DNA of 64,000 bases from CAVQWT01 sp963717705 (GTDB lineage: Bacteria > Pseudomonadota > Gammaproteobacteria > Burkholderiales > Casimicrobiaceae). The notes under the pieces are model-generated. The model was not told the origin of the DNA and made no database searches. It was given only the letters and a program-made list of their open reading frames with translations. This document shows, piece after piece, positions 8,310-17,194 of the stretch. The translations under genes were made by a program, and so were the position numbers. The stretch spans positions 496,001 to 560,000 of the forward strand of contig CAVQWT010000004.1 in the NCBI GenBank assembly GCA_963717705.1, written 5' to 3'. The first letter of the stretch is position 1, and the number at the start of each line of letters is the position of its first letter.

Positions 8310-9632
8310 TCATTTCAGGAATTCCGGCGAGATCATCCGCGGCAGGAAGAGGATGAGGTCGGGCCACATGATTGCCAGCGACAGCACACCGAGCATCGGC
8401 AGCAGCATGATCATCACGTCCTTGAGCACGTACATCAGTCGGACCTTGGCGATGGCGCAGGAGATCATCAGGCACAGCCCGTACGGCGGCGTCACCAGGC
8501 CAAACGCCAGAGAGATGATGCCGACCATCGCGAAGTGGACCGGGTCCATGTTCACCGAACGCGCGAGTGGCTCGAGAATCGTGCCGACGATGATGATCGC
8601 GGGGATCGCGTCGAGAAAGCAGCCGACGACGAGGAAGCAGAACGCAATGAAGAATCCGGTACCGGTGATCCCCATGCCCCACGAGCCGACCCCCGCCAGC
8701 AGCGCCTTGGGGATCTGGTAGTACGCGAGCAGCCAGCCGAAGGCGCTGGCGGTGCCGACGCAGAACAGCGCGACGGCGGCGAGGCGACCCGTGTCGAGCA
8801 GCGCGCCATGCAGCTGCTTGCCGCTCATCTCGCGGTAGACGAAGATCGACAGCACCGCGGCGTACAGCACCGCGATCGCTGCCGACTCGGTCGCGGTGAA
8901 CCAGCCGAAGATCTTGCCGCCGATGATGATCACCGGCGTCATCAGCGCCGGGACGGCGACGCCGATGCCGGCGAAGACTTCCCGCATCGAGGCGCGCGGA
9001 TACTTCGGATAGTTGCGCAGCTTGGCGTAGACGTGGACGGTCGCCATCTGCACGACGCCGAGCAGCAGGCCGGGGATGACGCCGGCAAGGAACAGCGCGC
9101 CGATCGACACCGACAGCGTCCCGCCCCAGACGATCATCAGGATCGACGGCGGGATGATGACCGCGAGCACGGCGGAGACGGCGGTGATCGCGACCGAGAA
9201 CGACAGGTCGTAGCCCTCCTTGACCTGCGCCTCGATGAAGATCTTGCCCTGGCTGGCGGCATCGGCGGTCGACGAGCCGGAGATCCCGGCGAAGAAGATC
9301 GACAGCACGACGTTGACCTGCGCCAGCCCCCCCGGCATGTGGCCGACGAGGTCGCGCGACAGCCGCACCAGCCGGTCGGTGATCCCGCCGACGTTCATCA
9401 GGTTCGCCGTCAGCAGGAAGAACGGCACCGCGAGCAGGATGAACGAGTTGTAGGACTTGAACGTCTCGTTGAAGATGATCATCGGCGACAACCGCGGCTC
9501 GATGAACATCACCGGCAGGCAAGCGAGCCCGAGGGCGAAGGCGATCGGCACCCGCAGCGCCATCAGCGCGAAGAACACGCCGAACAGCACCAGCGCCGCG
9601 ATCGCCGGGGACAGCGCGGCGCCTCCGCTCAT
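8310..9632 (-). CDS. dctM: TRAP transporter large permease DctM (first system)
   Basis: A 440-residue inner-membrane sodium-coupled symporter subunit with about 12 hydrophobic segments and the family signatures FFAGISGSSTADAASQG and VIIPPSILMIVWGG. With DctQ it takes substrate from the periplasmic receptor. The start is the ATG at 9632, which overlaps the dctQ stop (ATGA). The upstream in-frame extension is Arg/Pro-rich and does not look like protein. Length is normal for the family, unlike the second DctM at 43-45 kb. Confidence 0.93.
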   Translation of the reverse strand: MSGGAALSPAIAALVLFGVFFALMALRVPIAFALGLACLPVMFIEPRLSPMIIFNETFKSYNSFILLAVPFFLLTANLMNVGGITDRLVRLSRDLVGHMPGGLAQVNVVLSIFFAGISGSSTADAASQGKIFIEAQVKEGYDLSFSVAITAVSAVLAVIIPPSILMIVWGGTLSVSIGALFLAGVIPGLLLGVVQMATVHVYAKLRNYPKYPRASMREVFAGIGVAVPALMTPVIIIGGKIFGWFTATESAAIAVLYAAVLSIFVYREMSGKQLHGALLDTGRLAAVALFCVGTASAFGWLLAYYQIPKALLAGVGSWGMGITGTGFFIAFCFLVVGCFLDAIPAIIIVGTILEPLARSVNMDPVHFAMVGIISLAFGLVTPPYGLCLMISCAIAKVRLMYVLKDVMIMLLPMLGVLSLAIMWPDLILFLPRMISPEFLK

Positions 9633-10111
9633 GCGCGGGACCCCGCGGCGACGATCCGCAGGTCCTGGAGGAATCGCTCGCCGAGGAACACCACCCAGGT
9701 GAATCCCGCGAGCGGCCACGCGGCGAAGATGAACGGCATCGGCAGGTCGGCCAGCTCCGAGGTCTGGTTCCAGCCGAACTGGACGAAGCGGATCCCGTAC
9801 CAGATGAACACCAGCGCCATCACGAGGACGAATACGCTCGACACGATGCGCAGCAGCGCGTTCGGCCGCGGGGCGAGCTCCGGCCAGAGGTCGACGTCGA
9901 AATGCCCGCCGTCCCGTATCGCCACCATCGAGCCGATCATGATCATCCAGATGAAGAAGAAGCGCGCCATCTCCTCCGTCCAGATGTACGACGGGATCAG
10001 CGACGTGTAGCGGGAAAAGATCTGGAGGCTGACCGGTACGATCAGAATCGCGACACTGATCACCAGCAGCCAGTTGAGCAGGCGGTAGTAGACGTCGACG
10101 AGCTTGCGCAT
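9629..10111 (-). CDS. dctQ: TRAP transporter small permease DctQ (first system)
   Basis: A 160-residue four-helix inner-membrane subunit that pairs with DctM. Hydrophobic segments lie near residues 12-32, 45-62, 85-105 and 125-145, with the family motif YIWTEEMARFFFIWMI (acidic pair after the first helix). A GGAGAG ribosome-binding site sits 4 bases before the ATG. It is separated from dctP by about 80 bases and overlaps dctM by 4 bases. Confidence 0.9.
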   Translation of the reverse strand: MRKLVDVYYRLLNWLLVISVAILIVPVSLQIFSRYTSLIPSYIWTEEMARFFFIWMIMIGSMVAIRDGGHFDVDLWPELAPRPNALLRIVSSVFVLVMALVFIWYGIRFVQFGWNQTSELADLPMPFIFAAWPLAGFTWVVFLGERFLQDLRIVAAGSRA

Positions 10112-10194
10112 TGACTCTCCGGCGGAATCAGCCGTTGCGACTGCCCGCGCGGCGGGGATCGCGGACCGCGACCTCCGCCGGCGTGCCGGGCCTG

Positions 10195-11187
10195 CTACAT
10201 CGAGTTGATCCGGGCGTAGATGCCGTCCGCGCCGATTTCCTTGGCGTACTCGGCCATCACCGGGTCGGCGGCCTTCTTCATCGCCGCGCGCTCGGTGAAC
10301 GGAATCCGCTTGAGCTTGCCCGCCTTCTCCAGCGTGTCGAGCTTGGCGCTGTCCTCGCCCGACTCGATCTGCCGGCCGTAGACGCCCGCCTCCTTGCCGG
10401 CGCGGACGATCGCAGCCTGCAGGTCGGGCGGCAGCTTCTTGAACGTCTTGCCCGAGAAGCAGATCGGCCGGATGGTGATCGCGTGCTCGGTCATGATCAG
10501 GTTCGGGCCGACCTCGAAGAACTTCATCGCCTCGACGCCTGCGGCCTCGTTCTCGCCGGCGTTGATCACGCCGTTCTGGATGGCGTTGTAGACCTCGTTG
10601 TAGGCAATCACCGTCGGCGACATCCCGACCGCGGCGAAGGTCTTGCTCCAGATCGGCGCACCCTGCACCCGCACCTTGAGGCCCTTGAGCTCGGCCATGT
10701 TGCGCGCCGGCTTGTTGGAGAAGATGTTGCGCGTGCCGCCGCCGGCGTAGCCGATCAGCATCACCTCCGCCTTCTGCGAGACCTCGTCGGCCACGGGCTT
10801 GAGGACGTCGCCGTCGAGCACCTTGTTCCAGTGTGCGAGGTCGCGGAACAGGAACGGCGCATCGATGAACGGCGCGGCCTTGGAGAACGTCGACATGTGC
10901 GCCGGGGACACGATCGCGTAGTCCACCGACACGCCCTGGTTCATGTACGCGAAATAGTCCTTTTCCAGCCCGAGCTCGCTGTTCTTGTGGAGCACGAAGT
11001 TGACCGGCTTGCCGTAGTACTGCTTGACCAGCTGCTCGAACTTCACCAGCGCCTTGGTGAAGGCGTGATCGTCGTTGAACTGCGACGCCCCGTGCAGCGT
11101 GATCGCCTGCTGCCCGAGGGCGGTGCCCGACAAGGCCAGCGCGGCGACGGCCAGCCCATGCAGCAGGGCGCGAATCAGTATGCGCAT
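10195..11187 (-). CDS. dctP: TRAP transporter periplasmic receptor DctP (first system)
   Basis: Periplasmic substrate-binding protein of the DctP family, about 330 residues with a cleavable signal peptide (LIRALLHGLAVAALALSGTALG). Family blocks include the ligand-contact region GLKVRVQGAPIW, where the Arg normally pairs with a substrate carboxylate, and AYNEVYNAIQNGVINAGEN. The ligand is probably an organic acid. The start is one of two adjacent ATGs (11190 or 11187). 11187 gives the better 6-base spacing from a GGAGG ribosome-binding site. An upstream in-frame extension is rejected. It heads the five-gene operon and lies behind a strong promoter with a GntR-type operator. Confidence 0.92.
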   Translation of the reverse strand: MRILIRALLHGLAVAALALSGTALGQQAITLHGASQFNDDHAFTKALVKFEQLVKQYYGKPVNFVLHKNSELGLEKDYFAYMNQGVSVDYAIVSPAHMSTFSKAAPFIDAPFLFRDLAHWNKVLDGDVLKPVADEVSQKAEVMLIGYAGGGTRNIFSNKPARNMAELKGLKVRVQGAPIWSKTFAAVGMSPTVIAYNEVYNAIQNGVINAGENEAAGVEAMKFFEVGPNLIMTEHAITIRPICFSGKTFKKLPPDLQAAIVRAGKEAGVYGRQIESGEDSAKLDTLEKAGKLKRIPFTERAAMKKAADPVMAEYAKEIGADGIYARINSM

Positions 11188-11256
11188 CATATTCCTCCGT
11201 TGGTGGGGACCCGCCGGCGCCTCGATCGCCCGGTCACGGGCGGCGCTCTGGTCAAG

Positions 11257-11267
11257 TGGTCTGACCA
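11257..11267. promoter_or_regulatory. FadR/GntR-type operator TGGTCTGACCA
   Basis: An 11-bp perfect palindrome TGGTCTGACCA, flanked by AAG and ATT. This is the core recognised by FadR-subfamily (FCD) GntR regulators such as FadR, PdhR and LldR (TGGTCnGACCA type). It lies directly downstream of the -10 of the dctP promoter and should cover the transcription start, a repressor position. The cognate regulator is not in the window. Confidence 0.7.
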
Positions 11268-11296
11268 ATTGAACAGGGTTGCCGTGGCGCTGTCAA
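11268..11296 (-). promoter_or_regulatory. Sigma-70 promoter of the dctP-dctQ-dctM-TauD-SDR operon
   Basis: On the minus strand, a perfect -35 TTGACA (11291-11296), a 17-bp spacer and -10 TTCAAT (11268-11273, 4 of 6). The start should fall near 11261, inside the GntR-type operator, leaving a leader of about 70 bases before dctP. Confidence 0.6.
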
Positions 11297-11351
11297 CGCC
11301 GGCACGATGGTGCTGCGCAACATCGCTCGGCGCGCCGCCGGGCCGCGCGGC

Positions 11352-12038
11352 CTAGGCCGGCGGCTCGACGCGCCGGTAGCCGGTCGAGGGCTTCCCGCAC
11401 ACCGGGCAGGCGCCGGCGGGAATCGCGTTCACCGTCGAGCCGCAGACCTGGCAGACGAAGTACTGCCCGGTCTTGGCGTCGATGTGCGTCGCCACCCGGT
11501 CGAAGAACACGCCGGTCCATCGCTGCAGCTGCTGGAGCTTGTCGCGATGCTGCTTCTCCGACGCCCAGGCGTAGCGGACGCTGGCCATCGCCTCCTCGTG
11601 GCCTTCCGGCGTGATCTGCGCCAGCAGCTTGGGGTAGAAGGAGTCGATCGAGTCGATCTCGTCGTCGACAGCGCTGATCAGGTTCTCGCGCGTCTTGCCG
11701 ACCTTGATCTCCGCCTTCGGCAACGGCGGCACGTCGGCTCCCAGCGAAGCCAGGATGCGGCCGAAGTTCGCGCCGTGGATTCCTTCGGAAGCGGCGAAGG
11801 CGGTGCACAGGTAGGCGATGCCGGCGTATCCCTCCTGCTTCGCCTTCTGCGCGAACGCCGTGTACCGCTGGTGGACGGCGGTCTCCTTGGCCCGGGCCGC
11901 CTGCATGGCGGCGATCGTCGCCGGGTAAGGTCCGGCGGCGCGAGCACGACCGAGACAGGCGAGGCCGGCGGCGAACAGCACCGCGCCCCCGGCAACGAAT
12001 CGCCGTCGATCCGGACGGAGCGGGCGATGGGCGGTCAT
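11352..12038 (-). CDS. Tat-signalled rubrerythrin-like protein
   Basis: A 228-residue protein with an N-terminal twin-arginine signal (DRRRFVAGG followed by a hydrophobic stretch ending near ARAAG), a ferritin-like four-helix di-iron domain (about 40-180), and a C-terminal rubredoxin-like knuckle CQVCG...CPVCG (about 195-220). Di-iron ligand candidates sit in KETAVHQRY, SEGIHGANF and SEKQHRDKL. Rubrerythrins reduce hydrogen peroxide and are usually cytoplasmic, so export by the Tat route is the odd feature. The start has a GAGGA site 9 bases upstream. It is divergent from gshA with 86 bases between. Confidence 0.82.
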   Translation of the reverse strand: MTAHRPLRPDRRRFVAGGAVLFAAGLACLGRARAAGPYPATIAAMQAARAKETAVHQRYTAFAQKAKQEGYAGIAYLCTAFAASEGIHGANFGRILASLGADVPPLPKAEIKVGKTRENLISAVDDEIDSIDSFYPKLLAQITPEGHEEAMASVRYAWASEKQHRDKLQQLQRWTGVFFDRVATHIDAKTGQYFVCQVCGSTVNAIPAGACPVCGKPSTGYRRVEPPA

Positions 12039-12124
12039 GCGACAATCCTCAACCGTAGTCTACTCCGCTGTCCGCGCCGCATCGATACCCCGCCCATCGC
12101 CGGCGCCACCCACGAGGATTCCGC

Positions 12125-13711
12125 TTGTCCCGTCTCGAGCATCGTCTGCAGAAACTCGGCCCGGAGCTGCTCCGGAGCCTTCGCCGCGGCATGGAAAAGG
12201 AGGGCCTGCGGGTGAACGCCGACGGTACGCTCGCACGCACGCCGCATCCGGCCGGTCTCGGCGCCGCCCTGACGCATCCGCGGATCACCACCGACTTCAG
12301 CGAGTCGCAGCTCGAGCTCATCACCGGGGTGCACACGGGCATCGAGGCCTGCCTGCAGGAGCTCACCGAGCTGCACCAGGTCGTCCACCGCCACCTTGGC
12401 GACGAATTGCTCTGGTGCACCAGCATGCCGTGCAAGCTGCCGGCCGACGACGACATCCCGCTGGGCCGCTACGGCAGCTCCAGCGTCGGCCGGATGAAGA
12501 CGATCTACCGGAGGGGATTGTCGTACCGCTACGGACGCCGGATGCAGACGATCTCGGGCATCCACTACAATTTCTCGCTGCCCGATTCGGCGTGGCCAGT
12601 GCTGCAGGAGATCGACGGCCAAGCCGGCCCGGTCACGACCTACCAGGACGAGGGCTACTTCGCGCTGATCCGCAATTTTCGTCGCCACTCGTGGCTGATC
12701 CTGCTGCTGCTCGGCGCATCCCCGGCGGCGTGCGGCTCGTTCATCGGCGGTCGCGCGCACGAGCTCACCGCGTGGGCCTCCGGGACGCTGTACGGACCGC
12801 ATGCGACGTCGCTGCGGATGGGGCGACTGGGCTACCAGAGCGAGGCACAGGCGACGCTCGCCGTCAGCTTCAACAACCTGCAGAGCTACGCCGCGTCGCT
12901 CAACCGCGCGCTGTCGGCACCGTGGCCCGCCTACGAGGCGATCGGGCTGCGCGACGGCGACGACTACAGGCAGCTCGCGACGTCGCTGCTGCAGATCGAG
13001 AACGAGTTCTACGGCACCATCCGGCCGAAGCAGGTGGTGCGTTCGGGCGAGCGCCCGCTGCGCGCGCTGGGCGAGCGCGGGGTCGAGTACGTCGAGGTGC
13101 GCTGCGTCGACATCAATCCCTTCCATCCGATCGGCATCGACGCCGACTCGCTGCGCCTGCTGGACCTGTTCCTGCTTCATTGCGCGCTGACCGAAAGCCC
13201 TCCCGACTCCCCCGCGGAAATCGCCGTCGATGCGCGCAACCAGCAGCTGGTCGCCGAGCGCGGCCGCGATCCGGAGGTCCGCCTCGATCGGTCGGGGGTA
13301 CCCGTCGCACCGGCCATCTGGGCAGGTGACCTCGTCGAGCAGTTCGGCCCCATCGCCGACGCGCTCGACGAGGCGCACGGCGGCGGCGCGTACCGTTCGG
13401 CCTTCGCTGCCGCGGCCGCGGCGCTGCGGGACCCCCCGCAGCTGCCGTCGGCGCGGGTGCTCCGCGAGACCGAGACGGTCTGGGGCACGTCTTTCCCCGC
13501 GTTCGCGCTGGCGCAGTCGCGGCAGCACCGGCAAACGCTCCTCGACTTGCCGCTGGCCGCCGACGCCGCGGCACGCTACCGGCAGATGGCCGCGGACTCG
13601 CTGACCGAGCAGCAGCGGATCGAGGCAGCCGACGACGTTCCATTCGAGACCTACCGCCAGCGCTACCTCGCGCAGGACCTGATGAGCGGCCCGCATTTCC
13701 GGTCGCCCTGA
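12125..13711 (+). CDS. gshA: Glutamate-cysteine ligase
   Basis: Cytoplasmic ATP-dependent first enzyme of glutathione synthesis, 528 residues, the usual length of the proteobacterial GshA class. Conserved blocks include RGMEKEGLRV near the N-terminus (ATP/Mg-binding Glu), TDFSESQLELITG, the ISGIHYNFSLP segment and YVEVRCVDINPF. The start is a TTG, chosen because it begins the conserved MSRLEHRLQKL sequence and has a CGAGGA site at good spacing. No gshB follows. It is convergent with phaC, the stops about 30 bases apart. Confidence 0.93.
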   Translation: MSRLEHRLQKLGPELLRSLRRGMEKEGLRVNADGTLARTPHPAGLGAALTHPRITTDFSESQLELITGVHTGIEACLQELTELHQVVHRHLGDELLWCTSMPCKLPADDDIPLGRYGSSSVGRMKTIYRRGLSYRYGRRMQTISGIHYNFSLPDSAWPVLQEIDGQAGPVTTYQDEGYFALIRNFRRHSWLILLLLGASPAACGSFIGGRAHELTAWASGTLYGPHATSLRMGRLGYQSEAQATLAVSFNNLQSYAASLNRALSAPWPAYEAIGLRDGDDYRQLATSLLQIENEFYGTIRPKQVVRSGERPLRALGERGVEYVEVRCVDINPFHPIGIDADSLRLLDLFLLHCALTESPPDSPAEIAVDARNQQLVAERGRDPEVRLDRSGVPVAPAIWAGDLVEQFGPIADALDEAHGGGAYRSAFAAAAAALRDPPQLPSARVLRETETVWGTSFPAFALAQSRQHRQTLLDLPLAADAAARYRQMAADSLTEQQRIEAADDVPFETYRQRYLAQDLMSGPHFRSP

Positions 13712-13742
13712 ACGCCTGCCGGCAGCGCCCAGCCTTCGCCGG

Positions 13743-15635
13743 TCATTCCTGCCGGACGTAGCCCCCCGGCGCGTCCCCCAGCGGCCGGTAGCCCTTTGCG
13801 GGGTTCCCCATCGCCGGCGGGGCGACCGGCGCACCCGAGTGCGCATCGAGCCACGCCGTCCACTCGGGCCACCACGATCCCTCCTTCACCGAGGCCTCGG
13901 CCAGCCAGCCGTCCGGATCCAGGTAGTGATCGCCGTCACGCTTGCTGGCGACGCGATAGTGGCGCCGCGGATGGCCTGGCGCCGAGACGATGCCGGCGTT
14001 GTGTCCTCCGTTGGTGAGAAGGAAGGTGACGTCGGCCGAGGTCAGCAGGTGGAACTTGTACGCCGAACGCCACGGCGCGACGTGATCGGTCTCGGTGCCG
14101 ACGGCGAACAGCGGCCCGCGGATGTCGGCCAGCGCGACCTGCGCGCCGCCGGCGTGGAACCGCCCCTCGGCGAGGTCGTTGTCGAGGAACAGCCGGCGCA
14201 GGTACTCGGTGTGCATCCGGTACGGCATCCGCGTCGCGTCCGCGTTCCAGGCCATGAGGTCGGTCATCGGCTGCCGCTCGCCCAGCAGGTACTCGCGGAC
14301 CGCCTTCGACCACACGAGGTCGTTGGAGCGCAGCATCTGGAACGCGCCGGCCATCTGCTTGGTATCGAGGAAGCCCTGTTCCCACATCATGTCCTCGAGG
14401 AACGACAGCTGGCTCTCGTTGATGAACAGCGTCAGCTCGCCGGCCTCGGTGAAGTCGCCCTGCGCCGCGAAAAAGCTCATCGAGCCGAAGCGCGAGTCGC
14501 CGTCGCGGGCCATCGCCGCGGCCGCGATCGCCAGCAGCGTCCCGCCGAGGCAGTAGCCCACGCCGTGGACCCGGACCCCCGGGACGATCGCGCAGACGGC
14601 GTCCAGCGCCGCCATGACGCCGAGCGTCCGGTAGTCCTCCATCGCCAGGTCGCGATCCTCGGGACCGGGGTTCTTCCACGAGACCATGAACACCGTGTGG
14701 CCGCGGTCGACCAGATACTTCACCAGCGAGTTCTGAGGGCTCAGGTCGAGGATGTAGTACTTCATGATCCATGCCGGCACGACGAGCACCGGCTCGGGGC
14801 GCACCCGCGGCGTCGCCGGGGCGTACTGGATCAGCTCGATCAGGCGGTTGCGGTAGACGACCTTGCCCGGGGTGATCGCGACGTTGCGTCCGGTCTCGAA
14901 CGCCTCCGCGCCGACCGGCTTGCCGCCGCCCAGCGCCCGGTCCCAATCCTCGATCAGGTTCTGCGCGCCACGGACGAAGTTCATGCCGCCTTCGGCGCGC
15001 GTGCGCTCCAGCAGTTCCGGATTGGTGAACGGCGAGTTCGACGGCGAGAACACGTCCAGCACCTGGCGCGTCGTGAAAGACACCAGGTTCTCGTCCTGCT
15101 GCGTCACGCCGCGGACTCCCGTCATGGCGTTGTGCCACCACTGCTGCGTCAGCAGGAACGACTGGTAGACGAGGTCGTACGGCGGTGTGCGCCAGGCGGG
15201 GTGGTCGAACCGGTGGTCCTGCGGCAGTGGCACGATGCAGGGCTCGGCGCCATCGGTGCCCAGCGCGCGGCGGCTGGCGTAATTGGCGAGGCGCAGCGAT
15301 TTCTTGACGGCCTTCTCGCCCAGCCTCAGCTGCTTGCCGGGGGAGAACGCGAGATGCGCCGCCCAGTCCATGTAGGCGCCGACCAGCGCCATCGGCGACA
15401 GCCCGGCGGTGAACCGCGCCGTCGCGGCGTGCACCGACCGGTCGATGACCTCCGCGAAGGCCGTCGACGCGTACGAGTCACGCATGAACGAAGGCTCGGG
15501 CGGCGGGGTCGGTGGCGTTGAACCCTGCCGCACGACCGCAGACGGCGATGACCGTGACCGACGTCCGGCCCCCACCGCTCCGGCCGCAGTCCGTCCCCCC
15601 TGCCCCTGGACCAGCGTCAAGCGCCGCGCTCTCAT
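13743..15635 (-). CDS. phaC: Class I poly(3-hydroxyalkanoate) synthase
   Basis: A 630-residue synthase that polymerises (R)-3-hydroxyacyl-CoA into storage polyester at granule surfaces. The alpha/beta-hydrolase catalytic triad is complete: nucleophile C362 in the lipase-like box GYCLGG, D517 in TETDHVAPW and H545 in GGHNAG. The N-terminal ~50 residues are basic and Ser/Pro-rich. The start is the ATG at 15635, preceded by AAAGGAG. Genes for PhaA, PhaB, PhaR or a phasin are absent nearby. Upstream on the same strand are the lyase and hydratase genes, 90 bases away. Confidence 0.93.
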   Translation of the reverse strand: MRARRLTLVQGQGGRTAAGAVGAGRRSRSSPSAVVRQGSTPPTPPPEPSFMRDSYASTAFAEVIDRSVHAATARFTAGLSPMALVGAYMDWAAHLAFSPGKQLRLGEKAVKKSLRLANYASRRALGTDGAEPCIVPLPQDHRFDHPAWRTPPYDLVYQSFLLTQQWWHNAMTGVRGVTQQDENLVSFTTRQVLDVFSPSNSPFTNPELLERTRAEGGMNFVRGAQNLIEDWDRALGGGKPVGAEAFETGRNVAITPGKVVYRNRLIELIQYAPATPRVRPEPVLVVPAWIMKYYILDLSPQNSLVKYLVDRGHTVFMVSWKNPGPEDRDLAMEDYRTLGVMAALDAVCAIVPGVRVHGVGYCLGGTLLAIAAAAMARDGDSRFGSMSFFAAQGDFTEAGELTLFINESQLSFLEDMMWEQGFLDTKQMAGAFQMLRSNDLVWSKAVREYLLGERQPMTDLMAWNADATRMPYRMHTEYLRRLFLDNDLAEGRFHAGGAQVALADIRGPLFAVGTETDHVAPWRSAYKFHLLTSADVTFLLTNGGHNAGIVSAPGHPRRHYRVASKRDGDHYLDPDGWLAEASVKEGSWWPEWTAWLDAHSGAPVAPPAMGNPAKGYRPLGDAPGGYVRQE

Positions 15636-15725
15636 GATCAACTCCTTTCGCTGCTGCGCTCCTCCATCAACCAACCGCGATTGGAAACATTGTCCCGCTG
15701 CCGGCGCGCGCAGGATTGACCGGCA

Positions 15726-17177
15726 TCATGCTTTGTCGTCACCCGCGATCCCGGTGCGCGTCGCGGATGCGCCGCGCCCCGGCGCCTGCGACGAGCTGTC
15801 GCGCCCGGCCTGGTCGTCACGGCGGCTCCCGGCATCGCGCATGGCCAGCACGCGATCGACCATCACCCCTGCCTGGCCGAGGTAGTGGGCCGGATCGCAC
15901 AGCCGCGCCAGCGCCTCGCGGTCGAGGTGCCGGCTGATCTCCGGGTGCCCGGCGAGCAGGACGAGCAGCGGCCGGTTCGACCGCAGGGCCTCGCGGCAGA
16001 GGTCGTACACGAGATCGTGCGCGCGCTCGCGACCAATGCAGGGTCCGAGGCCCATCATCACCGCCTCCGACATCACCAGGCCGTTGGTCAGGTCGATGTT
16101 GGCCCGCATCCGCGCGGCGTCGACCTCCAGCCCCTCGAGGACGGATCGAGTCTGCCGGAGCGCACCCGCAGTCAGGCAGAACGCGTCGGGCAAGGCGATC
16201 CACTCGATCTCCCACGGCCCGGTCGAACGCTCATGATCGGCGATCATCGCGTCCATCAGCGCCGCCGCGTGCTGGCGGACCACCGACACGGCGGCGTGGA
16301 TGTAGCACGAGGAGATCGGATTGCGCTTCTGCGGCATCGTGCTGCTCGACCCGCGACCGTGGGCGAACGGCTCGAATGCCTCCGCCACCTCGGTCTGCAT
16401 CATCAGCCTGACGTCCATCGCAATCTTGCCCAGCGTTCCCCCGACCAGCCCGAGGAAGCAGCCGACTTCGGCGATGCAGTCGCGCACGGTGTGCCACGCG
16501 ATCACCGGCTGCCGCAGGTCGAGTTCCGCCATCAGGGCGGCCTGCGTCGCCATCGCCCCGTGCCCGAGCGAGGCAAGCGTGCCGCAGGCGCCGCCGAACT
16601 CGCCGACGAGCACGCGCGGCTCGAGCTGCGCAAGCCGTTCGCGGTGACGCTCCACGGCAGCCAGGACGGTCGCCATCTTGTAGCCGAAGGTGACCGGGAT
16701 CGCCTGCTGCAGGTTGCTGCGCCCGATCATCGGCGTGTCGCGGTGGCGCTGCGCGAGGACCGCGAGGGCGGCGGAGATCGCCTCGAGGTCCGCCTTCACC
16801 AGCGCGAGGCCCTCGCGGATCAGCATCACCGTCGCCGTGTCGGTGATGTCCTGCGTCGTCGCGCCCCAGTGGCAGTACTCGCCCAGCCCGTCGCGGCAGA
16901 GCGCGTTCAGCTGCGACACGACCCCGAGGACGGGGTAGCCGACGCGCTCGGTCTGCGCCCGCAGCTGGTCCAGGTCGATCTTCGCGATGTCGCAGTTGCG
17001 CGCGATCTCGTCCGCAGCCTCCTTCGGGATCACCCCCAGCCGCCCCTGGACGATCGCCAGCGCCCGCTCGATCTCGACGTACTTCGCCGTGCGGTTCTCG
17101 TCCGCCCAGACGGCGCGCATCGCGTCGGTGCTGAAGATGTTGCCGAAGATGCGGGAATCGATGATCGTTGCGGCCAT
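15726..17177 (-). CDS. Fumarase/aspartase-superfamily lyase (adenylosuccinate-lyase-like)
   Basis: A 483-residue class-II fumarase superfamily member with the signature loop SSTMPQKRNPI, the EYCHWGATTQDI block and the HERSTGPWEIEW block. These match the branch containing adenylosuccinate lyase and 3-carboxy-cis,cis-muconate cycloisomerase. The context (MaoC-like hydratase, PHA synthase, divergent amino-acid-type receptor) argues against a purine role, so an eliminase or cycloisomerase of a dicarboxylate pathway is inferred. The start at 17177 has GAGGAG 9 bases upstream. An ATG at 17198 overlapping the previous stop is the alternative. The last ~35 residues are Arg/Ser/Gly-rich and unlike the family. 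Confidence 0.75.
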   Translation of the reverse strand: MAATIIDSRIFGNIFSTDAMRAVWADENRTAKYVEIERALAIVQGRLGVIPKEAADEIARNCDIAKIDLDQLRAQTERVGYPVLGVVSQLNALCRDGLGEYCHWGATTQDITDTATVMLIREGLALVKADLEAISAALAVLAQRHRDTPMIGRSNLQQAIPVTFGYKMATVLAAVERHRERLAQLEPRVLVGEFGGACGTLASLGHGAMATQAALMAELDLRQPVIAWHTVRDCIAEVGCFLGLVGGTLGKIAMDVRLMMQTEVAEAFEPFAHGRGSSSTMPQKRNPISSCYIHAAVSVVRQHAAALMDAMIADHERSTGPWEIEWIALPDAFCLTAGALRQTRSVLEGLEVDAARMRANIDLTNGLVMSEAVMMGLGPCIGRERAHDLVYDLCREALRSNRPLLVLLAGHPEISRHLDREALARLCDPAHYLGQAGVMVDRVLAMRDAGSRRDDQAGRDSSSQAPGRGASATRTGIAGDDKA

Positions 17178-17194
17178 GCTCGTGTTCTCCTCGT

